Shown piece by piece: positions 14,871 through 23,300 of a DNA stretch of 64,000 nt; positions within the stretch are counted from its first letter, which is position 1; each line of letters opens with the position of its first letter. Below the pieces are notes generated by a model that was given only the letters and a program-made list of their open reading frames with translations, ran no database searches and was not told where the DNA came from. This DNA is from Candidatus Latescibacterota bacterium (lineage in GTDB: Bacteria; Latescibacterota; UBA2968): positions 1 to 64,000 of the forward strand of contig JAJDYX010000006.1 of the NCBI GenBank assembly GCA_022824945.1. The letters run 5' to 3'. The translations under genes and the position numbers were made by a program.

Positions 14871-14909
14871 GTCATTGCGGCATGTTTTAAGCCGCAATCC
14901 AGAGGTTTT
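14871..14909. repeat. Intergenic palindromic repeat, copy 1 (short form)
   Basis: GTCATTGCGGCATG followed by AGCCGCAATCCAGAGG can fold on GCGGC/GCCGC. Five further copies occur at 17576, 19175, 51084, 57983 and 60553, all between genes. Confidence 0.75.
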
Positions 14910-14925
14910 GGGTGGTGGGGCGGGG

Positions 14926-14949
14926 TTCGTCTATTCGTCTATTCGTCTA
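14926..14949. repeat. Three tandem copies of the octamer TTCGTCTA
   Basis: TTCGTCTA is repeated three times without mismatch, 24-47 nt before the FIST start codon. The position suits slippage-driven variation of the promoter-to-start distance, but nothing else supports such a function. Confidence 0.8.
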
Positions 14950-14972
14950 TTCGCGCTTCTTATGAGGAAGAT

Positions 14973-16142
14973 ATGCTGCGATCCGGGGCTGGACATTCAA
15001 ATGAAGCCGAAGGCATGTACGCTGTTGAGGCCGCTTTGTCAGAAGCTATGAAGGGGCTGGGCAATGTTGCGGTTGATGCTGCGTTTCTTTTTTTGACCTA
15101 TCACCACATGGGCGATGCGGCTGCTATGGTGGATGTTGTTATCGATCGGGTGGAGACAGAGGCTGTGTTTGGATGTAGTGGCATGGGGGTTTTGACAGAT
15201 GCCCGAGAAAATGATCGCGAGCCTGGGGTGGCGGTGCTGGTTTTGGGCGGAGATCATCTCGAGGTGACACCTTTTGTGGCAGAGGGTGCCGATGCCGGGG
15301 TTGTGATTGGCGAACGCGTGGCAGCCCAGGGAACAGAGGATGCGTTGCTGGTGCTTATGTGTGGGATTTATTCCAATCCGGCGACTTGTCTGGAACAGAT
15401 TGCCGAGATGGCTGGCGATGTGCCCGTTGTGGGGGGCGTCGCATCGGGCAATCCGTGGGGATCGTCGTCGCCGCAGACATTGCAATGGTGCGGCAGGTGG
15501 ATTGGTGAACACGGTGTGGTGGGGGCGTTGCTGTCCGGGGTAAAGGTGGCTACGGGGGTGGCACAAGGTTGCCAGCCGTTTGGACAGGCTTATGCGATTA
15601 CCAGAGCCGAGGGCAATGTGATTCAGCAGGTCGCATTTGTTCCGGCTGTGGATGCGCTGAAGGAGGCACTCAATACGCTTTCGGCAGAGGAAAAGGCCGA
15701 TTTGCGCTACAATATTTTTGTGGGTCTGGCGATGGATGAATACGCAATTGAACGGGGGCGAGGCGATTTTTTAATTCGCAGTTTGACGCATATCGACGAG
15801 CAGTCGGGCGCAATTGCGGTTAATGAACAGGTGTCTGTGGGACAGACTATTCAATTTAATCGGCGCACGCCCCATGCAGGGCATGAAGATATGGTGAAGG
15901 TGATGCAGGAGTTGCGGCAGTCTGTCGGGCGTCCGTCCAATACATGTGGTTTGTATTTTAACTGTATGGGACGCGGATTTGGGCTTTACGGTCAGCCCGA
16001 TCACGATGTTCTGGTGATTCGAAAACATCTGGGCGCTTTTCCGATGGCTGGCTTTTTTGGCAATTCAGAGCTGGCACCTGTGGGCGGGCGCAATTTTGTT
16101 CATAGCTATACGGGCGCGCTGGCACTGATTTGGGAGGCGTAG
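14973..16142 (+). CDS. FIST N/C domain sensory protein
   Basis: This 389-aa protein matches the FIST family. The N-terminal domain (about 25-205) includes TEAVFGCSGMGVLTD and ALLVLMCGI, and the FIST_C domain (about 215-380) includes FNCMGRGFGLYG, AGFFGNSELAP and LHSYTG-like NFVHSYTG. FIST domains are predicted small-ligand sensors (amino acids have been proposed) found alone or in signalling proteins. This one has no attached output domain, so it may act through a partner. The start at 14973 is supported by GAGGAAG ending 2 nt before it. It converges with the sulfatase at 16154 with an 11-nt gap. An octamer repeat and a palindromic repeat lie upstream. Confidence 0.85.
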   Translation: MLRSGAGHSNEAEGMYAVEAALSEAMKGLGNVAVDAAFLFLTYHHMGDAAAMVDVVIDRVETEAVFGCSGMGVLTDARENDREPGVAVLVLGGDHLEVTPFVAEGADAGVVIGERVAAQGTEDALLVLMCGIYSNPATCLEQIAEMAGDVPVVGGVASGNPWGSSSPQTLQWCGRWIGEHGVVGALLSGVKVATGVAQGCQPFGQAYAITRAEGNVIQQVAFVPAVDALKEALNTLSAEEKADLRYNIFVGLAMDEYAIERGRGDFLIRSLTHIDEQSGAIAVNEQVSVGQTIQFNRRTPHAGHEDMVKVMQELRQSVGRPSNTCGLYFNCMGRGFGLYGQPDHDVLVIRKHLGAFPMAGFFGNSELAPVGGRNFVHSYTGALALIWEA

Positions 16143-16153
16143 GGTGATCTCGA

Positions 16154-17500
16154 TTATCCGATTCTTCCGGCTTTGGAGCGTCCCCCGCGCCACAGGTCGT
16201 ACTGGGGGTCTGCGTACTGATCAAAGAAGTTCTGGATGCGGTTGCGACATTCGTTGATGACTTTTGTGTGGGAATTATTCGCCAGGTTGTTGCGTTCCCC
16301 TGGGTCTGCCTGCATGTCGTATAGCTCATCCGGGCCATCTGGATGACGCCAGGTGTATTTCCAGCGGTCATTTCGCACCAGGCGCGTGTTTTCAAATTCG
16401 TGGAATATCTCATTATTCCATGCTATTTCCTCTCCCAAAAGTGCTGGGGCATAACTCTCGCCCGGGAGATTGGAGTTGTCGGCAATCCGATCCCGCAATT
16501 CCAGATGGTCCAGTACGGATGGGAGAAAATCGTAGTTGCATGTTCGCCCTTCAAATATCCCGCCCGCCGGTATCCGCCCGGGCTGGTGGAATATCAGCGG
16601 GATGTGAATGGTTTCTTCAAATGTATGCAGGGGCCGGGAGTGGTCTCCCATGCCCCACATTCCGTGATGTCCACCGCACCAGCCCTGATCTGCTGTGAAA
16701 ATTATCAGGGTGTCTTCTTCCAGGCCGTATTCTTTTAAGGCGTTTGTTATTTCGCCTATCCCGTCATCTACTCCGCTTACCGCAGCGGCATATCCTCGAA
16801 TGCTCACCGGGTTATTGATCATGTCCCGGTTGCTGCGTAGCCAGGGATGAACTGGTTCTCTGGGGAAGCTCGGCAGTTCCTTGTCTGCGTAGTATTCGGT
16901 ATGACGATTGACATGTGTTTTCAGCATGCTCTGGCCCAGGCCGTAGGGACCATTGTACGCTACGTAGAGAAAGAACGGCTGATGGTGGTTTTGTTGCAAG
17001 AAGTCCAGGGCGTGTTCTGTTATGGCTTCGGTTGTGTATCGGGGTTCGGTGTAAACCTGTTCTCGCCAGATCCATTCATCGTCGTAAAATGTGGTGGTGT
17101 GTCCCTTCGGGCGGGTAAACCAGTATGAGAATCCCTCCTGAGGCCGCAGGCTGTCTCCCAAATGCCATTTTCCGCTCAGTCCGCATACATAGCCCGCATC
17201 TGCCATTACGCGGGGGAGGTTTGCAAATTCCCGAATGGTGCAGTACGCGTCTGGTCCCATCTGTGCGTCTGGTCTTTCTCCGCCGAGGTAGCAGTGTACG
17301 CCGTGTTGGGAAGGGATCAGTCCGGTCATGAATGTGGCGCGGCTGGGCGAGCAGACCGAGTTGACGCAATAGGCGTTTGAAAACCGGATTCCTTCATTTG
17401 CAAGTCTGTCGATGTTGGGGGTTCGAATGTCCGGATTTCCATAACAGCCCAGGGTCCATGCCCCCTGGTTGTCGGTCATGATGAATACGACATTGGGCAT
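16154..17500 (-). CDS. Sulfatase (formylglycine-dependent, type I)
   Basis: This 448-aa hydrolase cleaves sulfate esters. FIMTDNQG (about 6-13) supplies metal-binding Asp/Asn, and SVCSPSRATFMTG (C50) is the C-x-P-S-R motif whose cysteine is converted to formylglycine; GKWHLGD follows. No signal peptide is evident, so it is probably cytoplasmic or exported by another route. An AGAGGA ribosome binding site precedes the start. A second sulfatase starts 1.6 kb upstream on the same strand and a third is at 44631, but no sulfatase-maturing enzyme is encoded in the window. The substrate may be a sulfated polysaccharide or choline/aryl sulfate; sequence alone does not decide. Confidence 0.92.
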   Translation of the reverse strand: MPNVVFIMTDNQGAWTLGCYGNPDIRTPNIDRLANEGIRFSNAYCVNSVCSPSRATFMTGLIPSQHGVHCYLGGERPDAQMGPDAYCTIREFANLPRVMADAGYVCGLSGKWHLGDSLRPQEGFSYWFTRPKGHTTTFYDDEWIWREQVYTEPRYTTEAITEHALDFLQQNHHQPFFLYVAYNGPYGLGQSMLKTHVNRHTEYYADKELPSFPREPVHPWLRSNRDMINNPVSIRGYAAAVSGVDDGIGEITNALKEYGLEEDTLIIFTADQGWCGGHHGMWGMGDHSRPLHTFEETIHIPLIFHQPGRIPAGGIFEGRTCNYDFLPSVLDHLELRDRIADNSNLPGESYAPALLGEEIAWNNEIFHEFENTRLVRNDRWKYTWRHPDGPDELYDMQADPGERNNLANNSHTKVINECRNRIQNFFDQYADPQYDLWRGGRSKAGRIG

Positions 17501-17575
17501 TAAACAATCCTCTTAAGTAGTCATTTCTAAGCGAATGAGATCGGCATCAAAAAGCGACCTGATGCTACACCCTCT

Positions 17576-17644
17576 GTCATCGCGGCATGGTTCCCCGCTT
17601 AAATCATGCGGGGACATGCTTAGCCGCGATCCAGAAGGTTTTTT
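17576..17644. repeat. Intergenic palindromic repeat, copy 2 (long form)
   Basis: The outer arms GTCATCGCGGCATG and AGCCGCGATCCAGAAGG enclose a second hairpin, CCCCGC/GCGGGG. This nested long form lies between two sulfatase genes. Confidence 0.78.
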
Positions 17645-17670
17645 TTACCATAAAACTCATAGACAACTAT

Positions 17671-19074
17671 TTAAATGTCTTTTTCATACCGCTCATCTCC
17701 CACTTCATCCTGCAAGCGGTGGAGTTCGTCTTTTAGTTCGGCGACTATTTCTGCGTATTCTGGATGGTCGTAAACGCTGTTCAGTTCATACGGGTCTTTG
17801 TCCAGGTCAAATAATTCCCATTCTGGTTCCCGGGCGTCGTCCGAGGCACCTTCTTGTCCACATCCGTCGGCGTAATAGTAGATGAGTTTGTGCCGGTGCG
17901 TTCTGACTCCGTAGTGCGCGTAGATATTGTGTCCGTTCAGGTGCATCCAGTACCGGTAATACATTGAGGCGCGCCAGTACGCGGGTCGGTCGCCGTTTAA
18001 CAGGGGGCGCATGCTGTGTCCTTGAAAATGGCTGGGGATGTTTATGCCGGCGTAGTCCAAAAATGTGGATGCGAAATCTACGTTGAGGATCATGTCGTCG
18101 CAGACACTGCCGGCTTTGATTTCTTTGGGGTACCGGATGAGGAATGGCATGCGGAGGGATTCTTCGTACATGAATCGCTTATCGTACCAGCCGTGATCGC
18201 CGAGGTAGAAGCCCTGGTCCGATGTATAGACGACGATGGTGTTGTCGGTCAGTCCTTCTTCGTCCAGGTAGTCCAGTACGCGGCCGACATTGTCATCGAC
18301 CGATGCCACGCAGCGCAAGTAGTCTTTGATGTAGCGCTGGTATTTCCACCGCATGTCTTCTTCAGGGGTCAAGCCTTCGGGTACGGGCTGTTTCAGGTCG
18401 CGGGGGTTCAGGTCGCGGTTGACGCGCATTTCAGCCTGAGATGCGGCTGTGGCGCGGTTGCTGTAGTCGTCCCATAGTGTTTCGGGTTCCGGGATGTCGA
18501 TGTCTTCGTACATGTCCGCGTGTTTGTCGTCTGGCTCCCAGGGGCGATGGGGGGCTTTGTGGTGATACATGAGCATGAATGGTCTGTTTTTGTCGCGGTC
18601 TTTTAACCAGTCCAGTGCGAGGTCGGTTATGATGTCTGTGGTGTATCCCTCGTAATGGACTTCTTTGCCCATGTCGTACATCATGGGGTTGTGATACGCG
18701 CCTTGACCGGGGAGTACGTTCCAGTAGTCAAATCCGGTGGGGTCATTGTGTCCGCCGTGCCCGAGATGCCATTTGCCCACCATTGCGGTCTGGTATCCCG
18801 CTGCTTGCAGGAGTTTGGGAAATGTGACCTGACGACCGTCCAGATTCGTGCGCAATGTGGTTACGCCGTTGATGTGATTGTATGTTCCGGTCAAGATTAC
18901 CGCCCGGCTCGGCGCGCAGATTGAGTTGGTGCAAAAGCAGTTGTTAAAGCGCATTCCACCTTCGGCAATGCGGTCCAGGTTGGGCGTTTCGTTAATCCGA
19001 CTGTTATAACAACTCATGGCATGCGATGCATGATCATCGGTCATGATAAATAGGATATTGGGTCTTTCACTCAT
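17671..19074 (-). CDS. Sulfatase (formylglycine-dependent, type I)
   Basis: This 467-aa protein has [12 protein letters not shown] (about 9-20) with two metal-binding aspartates and [13 protein letters not shown] (C53) as the formylglycine motif. GKWHLGHGG and [18 protein letters not shown] are typical of family S1 enzymes related to heparan/mucin-type sulfatases. The ATG at 19074 is chosen because AGGAG lies 6 nt upstream; an in-frame extension to 19101 lacks a ribosome binding site. It lies in the same orientation as the sulfatase at 16154 but a long palindromic repeat separates them. The natural substrate is unknown. Confidence 0.92.
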   Translation of the reverse strand: MSERPNILFIMTDDHASHAMSCYNSRINETPNLDRIAEGGMRFNNCFCTNSICAPSRAVILTGTYNHINGVTTLRTNLDGRQVTFPKLLQAAGYQTAMVGKWHLGHGGHNDPTGFDYWNVLPGQGAYHNPMMYDMGKEVHYEGYTTDIITDLALDWLKDRDKNRPFMLMYHHKAPHRPWEPDDKHADMYEDIDIPEPETLWDDYSNRATAASQAEMRVNRDLNPRDLKQPVPEGLTPEEDMRWKYQRYIKDYLRCVASVDDNVGRVLDYLDEEGLTDNTIVVYTSDQGFYLGDHGWYDKRFMYEESLRMPFLIRYPKEIKAGSVCDDMILNVDFASTFLDYAGINIPSHFQGHSMRPLLNGDRPAYWRASMYYRYWMHLNGHNIYAHYGVRTHRHKLIYYYADGCGQEGASDDAREPEWELFDLDKDPYELNSVYDHPEYAEIVAELKDELHRLQDEVGDERYEKDI

Positions 19075-19174
19075 GTGTGCTCCTGTTAGTTGTGATGTCA
19101 ATTAAGGGTTGAAATCATGGTGCATTGAGAAAATGAGCCATCAGCGGTCAGTGGTTAGAATGTACATAAAAGTC

Positions 19175-19214
19175 GTCATTGCGGCATGGTGTTAGCCGCA
19201 ATCCAGAAGGTTTT
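19175..19214. repeat. Intergenic palindromic repeat, copy 3 (short form)
   Basis: GTCATTGCGGCATG then TTAGCCGCAATCCAGAAGG, arms identical to copy 1 except for one inserted A, in the gap between the second sulfatase and the first permease. Confidence 0.75.
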
Positions 19215-19258
19215 AGCCGCTACGCGCAATACAACGCCAGTAATCCACTATGCATGTA

Positions 19259-21757
19259 TCAGTCCTCTCGAAGGGCAGCACTCGGGCTTTCGGAAGCGAT
19301 CTTTAGCGCGTGTAAGAAACCGCCTGTGAGCGGAAGCAGAATGCCCAATAAGATTGTCACCAATATAGTACTAACGCCGAATTGAAAGCGGTAGGCAAAT
19401 ATTGAGAGCCACTCATCCATAAAGAAATAGGAGAGTGGAAGCGCGATGATGGCGGCTATAAAACCAGGCAGTGCGTAGTTCAGCACTATGCCGCTGGCTA
19501 TTTTTGAGGGCACGGCACCCATGACCCTTCGGATGGCTATTTCTTTTTTTCTGCGTGCCACGGATAGGGAGATCATGCCCAAAGCACCCATTGACGCGAT
19601 GAGGACAGCACACAGGGCTGCACCAGAGACGATTTTGCTCCAACTGATTTCTTTGGCATAAAAGTGCCGTCTGTCATCTTCTACGAAGGAAAATGTCAGT
19701 AATCCGCCAATTTTCAGGTCTTTCCAGAGCTTCTTGAGGTAAGGGATAAATTCATCGGTGCTGTCCTTCTGAATGCGAATTAATATTTCTCCTGAGAAGG
19801 CTCGTTGCCAGGTTGCATCATTGGCAAGTGTGATGATGGCAGGCTGGGCTTTGTGGCGCAAGTCCTGGAAGTGAAAATTCTTAACCACACCGACGATGCG
19901 GCGACTGATATCGCTGCCAAACATTTGTGCGCTTAACTTTTCTTCTGCTGGGCTGATGATCTGTCCAATAGACTCTGAAGACGTTAAGTGCTTTTGGAAG
20001 GCTTCATTTACAATCACATCGCTCTGAATGGGATTGGGGTACAATGATCTTCCACTCAAGAGCCTCAAACCAACGGTATCGAGAAAGGGACCATCCACCT
20101 GATAATAGGTTACATAATCAATGAGTTTGCCACTGCTGTCTTTCATTAAAATTGAGTTTGACCATCCAAGGGGCAAATTCGTCCGCACACAGGAGGTCAC
20201 GAGAGGAGAAGAAGATAGGGATGCTTGCAGACGGGCAATTTCATTTTCTTTTAATTTGCTAATATCGAGCTTCAGCAGGTTGGTCGGTTCAAAACCAGGA
20301 TCAGCCTTGATGACAAAAAAGGTCTGTTCGAAGATAATGATCGTGCAAAACACAAATACCAATGTCACGCCAGACTGGATAGCCATCAATACTTTTAAGA
20401 AGGGTCCAGATCTGACGGCTTTTGCTGTTTTGCTCAAAACGCTGACGGCGGAAACAGACGACATGAAGGCTGCCGGGTAAAGGGCTGTGCCCAGACCAAT
20501 AAAGCAGGCAACTAATAAGAGAATGATTGTTGTCTGAACGGGGTCCGTCGAGGACATGAGTGGGGTCTTCAAAATGCCTTCGAGGGGACTTGAGGCCAAC
20601 TCTGCGACTGCCAGGCCTATGACGCAGGCCAAAATGCTGTATCCAAAGCATTCGACCAATAGCTGGTGTCTGAGATGTCGGCGGTTTGCACCAAAGACTT
20701 GTCGTAAGCTCAATTCTTTGGTTCGCGAGTTGAACCTTCCCATATAGAGGAGTACGTAATTCAAACACGCGACAGACAGCACGAGGACACTCATACCGCC
20801 GAGAATATATCCATACAAGGGATTGGTGGTTCGACGCACACCATATGCCCGCTGTCGCACCGATCCAGGATTATGGTGCATATCTGTGATGGGTTGAAGC
20901 CTACCCTGAAAGCCCTCCAAATCCCATAGCGAGTTGAAGGAGGACTGCTTTTGGATGCGTTCCGTGAGCTTTTTCTCCATGTCCTCTATATTTACATCGT
21001 CTGCCAGACGGATGTAATGTGTGGATGTAAAGCGCCAGTTCCACTCTCCTTCTTCTCTGTCGAGAAAGGTTTTAGACATACTCAGTGGCAAAAGTATCTC
21101 AAAATCCAGGCTCGAATTGCGAGGAGGGGTTTCCACAATACCCCCTATTTCAATAGGGGCAACTATGGCTTCCTGGTCTTTAAAGAGACTATGAGAAAAT
21201 CGCAGCCATAACACTTTGCCAATCAAACTGTCAATATCATTGGCAAGTGTTCGAGCGAATCTGCGCGTGATCACGACTTGTTCTGGGTATGAGAAGAACG
21301 TACCGTGAATAAGGGGAAAGGAGAACATCTCTTCAAAACTTCTATCTACAAATAAGACCTTTTGCATTCCGGGGTTTTTTTTCATAGGTCTCAGAAACTC
21401 TCTGTGAGTACCCACAGCCCAATCCGCCAGATCACTCGTTATACGGGTTGTAAGCTCGATCTCTGGAAATTCGGCAGATATCATGGACGATAGTGCGACG
21501 GGAAAAGACACTGTCTCAGTCCATGTCCCTGCCTTAGGAGTTCCCCTTATTGTGTCCCTGTACTTTATCTTTCCGGCAACGCGATATATCCTATGATGGT
21601 CCTGGTGGAATCTATCAAAGCTCCAGTCGTAAAGCAGGTAAAGCACGCAAAGATAACAGCACGCAATCCCGATTCCCAAACCCAGCAGGTTAATGGCTGC
21701 ATACGTTCTATATTTGATTACATTGCGAAACCATGTTCGGAAATAATTGAAAAGCAT
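19259..21757 (-). CDS. FtsX/MacB-like ABC transporter permease (array copy 1)
   Basis: This 832-aa membrane protein has the layout of the long MacB_PCD/FtsX permeases. TM1 lies near residues 20-42 (INLLGLGIGIACCYLCVLYL). A first extracytoplasmic domain follows to about 280, then three TMs (about 290-410), a second TM and extracytoplasmic domain (about 435-700), and three final TMs with the ARRKKEIAIRRVMGA coupling segment. It has no nucleotide-binding domain and none is encoded nearby. The ATG at 21757 is chosen because GAGGAG precedes it. It lies 50 nt downstream of a lipoprotein propeller gene, forming a sigma-54-driven two-gene operon. The C-terminal 150 residues are almost identical to those of the copies at 28001 and 30605, while the extracytoplasmic parts differ. 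Confidence 0.9.
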   Translation of the reverse strand: MLFNYFRTWFRNVIKYRTYAAINLLGLGIGIACCYLCVLYLLYDWSFDRFHQDHHRIYRVAGKIKYRDTIRGTPKAGTWTETVSFPVALSSMISAEFPEIELTTRITSDLADWAVGTHREFLRPMKKNPGMQKVLFVDRSFEEMFSFPLIHGTFFSYPEQVVITRRFARTLANDIDSLIGKVLWLRFSHSLFKDQEAIVAPIEIGGIVETPPRNSSLDFEILLPLSMSKTFLDREEGEWNWRFTSTHYIRLADDVNIEDMEKKLTERIQKQSSFNSLWDLEGFQGRLQPITDMHHNPGSVRQRAYGVRRTTNPLYGYILGGMSVLVLSVACLNYVLLYMGRFNSRTKELSLRQVFGANRRHLRHQLLVECFGYSILACVIGLAVAELASSPLEGILKTPLMSSTDPVQTTIILLLVACFIGLGTALYPAAFMSSVSAVSVLSKTAKAVRSGPFLKVLMAIQSGVTLVFVFCTIIIFEQTFFVIKADPGFEPTNLLKLDISKLKENEIARLQASLSSSPLVTSCVRTNLPLGWSNSILMKDSSGKLIDYVTYYQVDGPFLDTVGLRLLSGRSLYPNPIQSDVIVNEAFQKHLTSSESIGQIISPAEEKLSAQMFGSDISRRIVGVVKNFHFQDLRHKAQPAIITLANDATWQRAFSGEILIRIQKDSTDEFIPYLKKLWKDLKIGGLLTFSFVEDDRRHFYAKEISWSKIVSGAALCAVLIASMGALGMISLSVARRKKEIAIRRVMGAVPSKIASGIVLNYALPGFIAAIIALPLSYFFMDEWLSIFAYRFQFGVSTILVTILLGILLPLTGGFLHALKIASESPSAALRED

Positions 21758-21807
21758 TGGTTCTCCTCGGCACTTAGGGGATGCTTGGGTACACCTCACT
21801 TTTGCCA

Positions 21808-22938
21808 CTATTCGGCAGGGTTTGCAGGAGCGTCAATAAGACGATAAACACGGATATTGCCATTCGTATTCTCGTTATCAGACGGAGGCGAGTACTTATA
21901 GACAAGCCTGCCTTGACAAGTAAAAATATTTCCTTCCAATTCATTGTTTACTTCTTGTGCAGAAGGTTGCATGTTCAGGTCTGATAGAAGTATAAGCGCG
22001 GTACTCTTTGAGGGATCCCTAAAATCGTACCTGAACAAAATATTTCCCGAAGGGAGGAGATGCATTCCGCTTAATCTGCTAAACTTACCAAAGTTAGGTG
22101 GAGGGGAGAATAATCCGAATAATCCTGTTTCTGTTTTATCATCATCTAATTTGAGGCTGACGAATTTGGGATGATTTGTGGTTATAGGGGGGAGAAAATC
22201 TCGTGTCGCCAGATCAATTCTCTTCACTTTATCTTCCCAAGTTAGGGCAAAATATATGATTTTTCGCGCCTCGTCATAAGCAAGGCCGTGAGTACGCTGG
22301 AACATAAAAAAAGCCCTTTCGTATTGAGCCTCGCAGACTTTGAACTTTGCAAGGTCTTCACCCGTATCAAGGGAGGTAACGTAAAGCATACCGTTTCCTT
22401 TTCGGTCACCATAAGGATAAATGATCTTGCGATCTTCAGAAACCACCAGGGGCTTAATAAGGCGTCGTTGGGGCAGTTTTAATTGTCCTAAAAATTCACC
22501 TTGAACGGAGAAGCGAAGCGTCTGCCCGGTCCCACCGTCGTAGATCAGCATTTGTTCGGTATTCGGTATCATCGTTGGCTTGCTCGGTGATTTGTACTGG
22601 CCTTCTCCCTCTCCCCGACTGCCAATAGGCCACTTATAGTTGCCTGCTCTATCAAAAACTTCGACACAGTTTCTTAGAATATCAAGAATAATGATGTAGT
22701 CATCCATCACCGCAATTGAGCTTACCATCCCAAGTGCGGGACCTGTCTCTGGACGTTCGAGTGTAATGCCATCAATTAAAGATAGATGAGCCCCTTGTGT
22801 TTGCACTTTGAGGGCGATTACATCTTGCTGGTTTTCAACATCTTGCTGGTTTTCAACAGCACTTTTTTCGCAACTTCCACATAAGAGGAAGAGGAGTGCC
22901 ATCCATTTCAAGGAAACAGATAACTTTTTGCGATTCAT
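21808..22938 (-). CDS. Lipoprotein, 6-bladed beta-propeller type
   Basis: This 376-aa protein begins with a basic, hydrophobic leader and a lipobox-like end (MALLFLLCGSC; Cys20 or Cys23), so it is probably lipid-anchored. The rest shows repeated propeller-blade strands (for example IAVMDDYIIILD, RFSVQGEFLGQLKLP and ILFRYDFRD), as in NHL/6-bladed propeller lipoproteins. Such proteins often bind ligands or partners outside the inner membrane. It is first in an operon with the permease at 19259 and is preceded by a sigma-54 promoter and tandem operators. A close paralogue at 33130-34218 heads the second operon. It contains an 18-bp in-frame duplication (22821-22856). Confidence 0.85.
   Translation of the reverse strand: MNRKKLSVSLKWMALLFLLCGSCEKSAVENQQDVENQQDVIALKVQTQGAHLSLIDGITLERPETGPALGMVSSIAVMDDYIIILDILRNCVEVFDRAGNYKWPIGSRGEGEGQYKSPSKPTMIPNTEQMLIYDGGTGQTLRFSVQGEFLGQLKLPQRRLIKPLVVSEDRKIIYPYGDRKGNGMLYVTSLDTGEDLAKFKVCEAQYERAFFMFQRTHGLAYDEARKIIYFALTWEDKVKRIDLATRDFLPPITTNHPKFVSLKLDDDKTETGLFGLFSPPPNFGKFSRLSGMHLLPSGNILFRYDFRDPSKSTALILLSDLNMQPSAQEVNNELEGNIFTCQGRLVYKYSPPSDNENTNGNIRVYRLIDAPANPAE
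22821..22856. repeat. 18-bp perfect tandem duplication inside the propeller lipoprotein
   Basis: CATCTTGCTGGTTTTCAA occurs twice in a row in frame and produces the repeated ENQQDV segment just after the lipid-anchor region. The paralogue at 33130 has a single unit, so this is a recent slippage event in the linker. Confidence 0.85.
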
Positions 22939-23000
22939 CGGTAATATCCCTTTCGTGATAAGAAATTGTCGAGAAGATGAGTGAATGTGTGGGAAATATT

Positions 23001-23018
23001 TAGCAATTTCTATGCCAA
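23001..23018 (-). promoter_or_regulatory. Sigma-54 (-24/-12) promoter of propeller-permease operon A
   Basis: On the minus strand TTGGCATAGAAATTGCTA matches the sigma-54 consensus, with GG and GC exactly 10 nt apart. It lies about 65 nt before the start codon. Sigma-54 promoters need an enhancer-binding activator; none is encoded in the window, but tandem palindromic sites lie upstream at 23080-23121. Confidence 0.78.
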
Positions 23019-23079
23019 AACCTCTTTTTTATATTTTACAAGTAGTTATGCAAATTTGTGCTATGAACGCAGTTTAATA

Positions 23080-23121
23080 AGTGTCCGATTTTGATACAGT
23101 GGTGTCCGAAAATGAACACTT
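23080..23121. promoter_or_regulatory. Two tandem palindromic activator sites (operon A)
   Basis: AGTGTCCGATTTTGATACAGT and GGTGTCCGAAAATGAACACTT are two partly palindromic 21-bp units laid end to end. The second is the better palindrome (GTGTCCG/TGAACAC). They lie about 60-100 bp upstream of the -24 element, which is a usual distance for enhancer sites of NtrC-type activators. The phasing of two helical turns fits cooperative binding. Confidence 0.65.
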
Positions 23122-23123
23122 TA

Positions 23124-23163
23124 TAAAAAAAGCAGGCACATTGTGTTGACTTCAATGTGCCTG
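23124..23163 (-). terminator. Terminator after the TolB-like gene (end of operon B)
   Basis: CAGGCACATTG (23133-23143) pairs with CAATGTGCCTG (23153-23163), an 11-bp stem with a 9-nt loop. On the minus strand a U-rich run follows. Confidence 0.8.
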
Positions 23164-23300
23164 TTGGATTTGTGACTGATGTTACGCAGTACTTCAGATA
23201 AGGCATCGTAAAACGCCCCTCGGCTATCTTGGATTGTTCACTAAACAAGAAGCCATTCAACGAAAGGAACCTCTCGTCCACGCATGCGATGCATGGTCAT

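Larger units (their letters stand above)
22939..23165. repeat. Duplicated upstream regulatory block, copy A
   Basis: About 225 bp upstream of this propeller gene are nearly identical to 34219-34446. The block contains a sigma-54 promoter, two operators and a terminator. The rest of the gap (23166-23300) shows no gene or signal that I can recognise. Confidence 0.85.
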
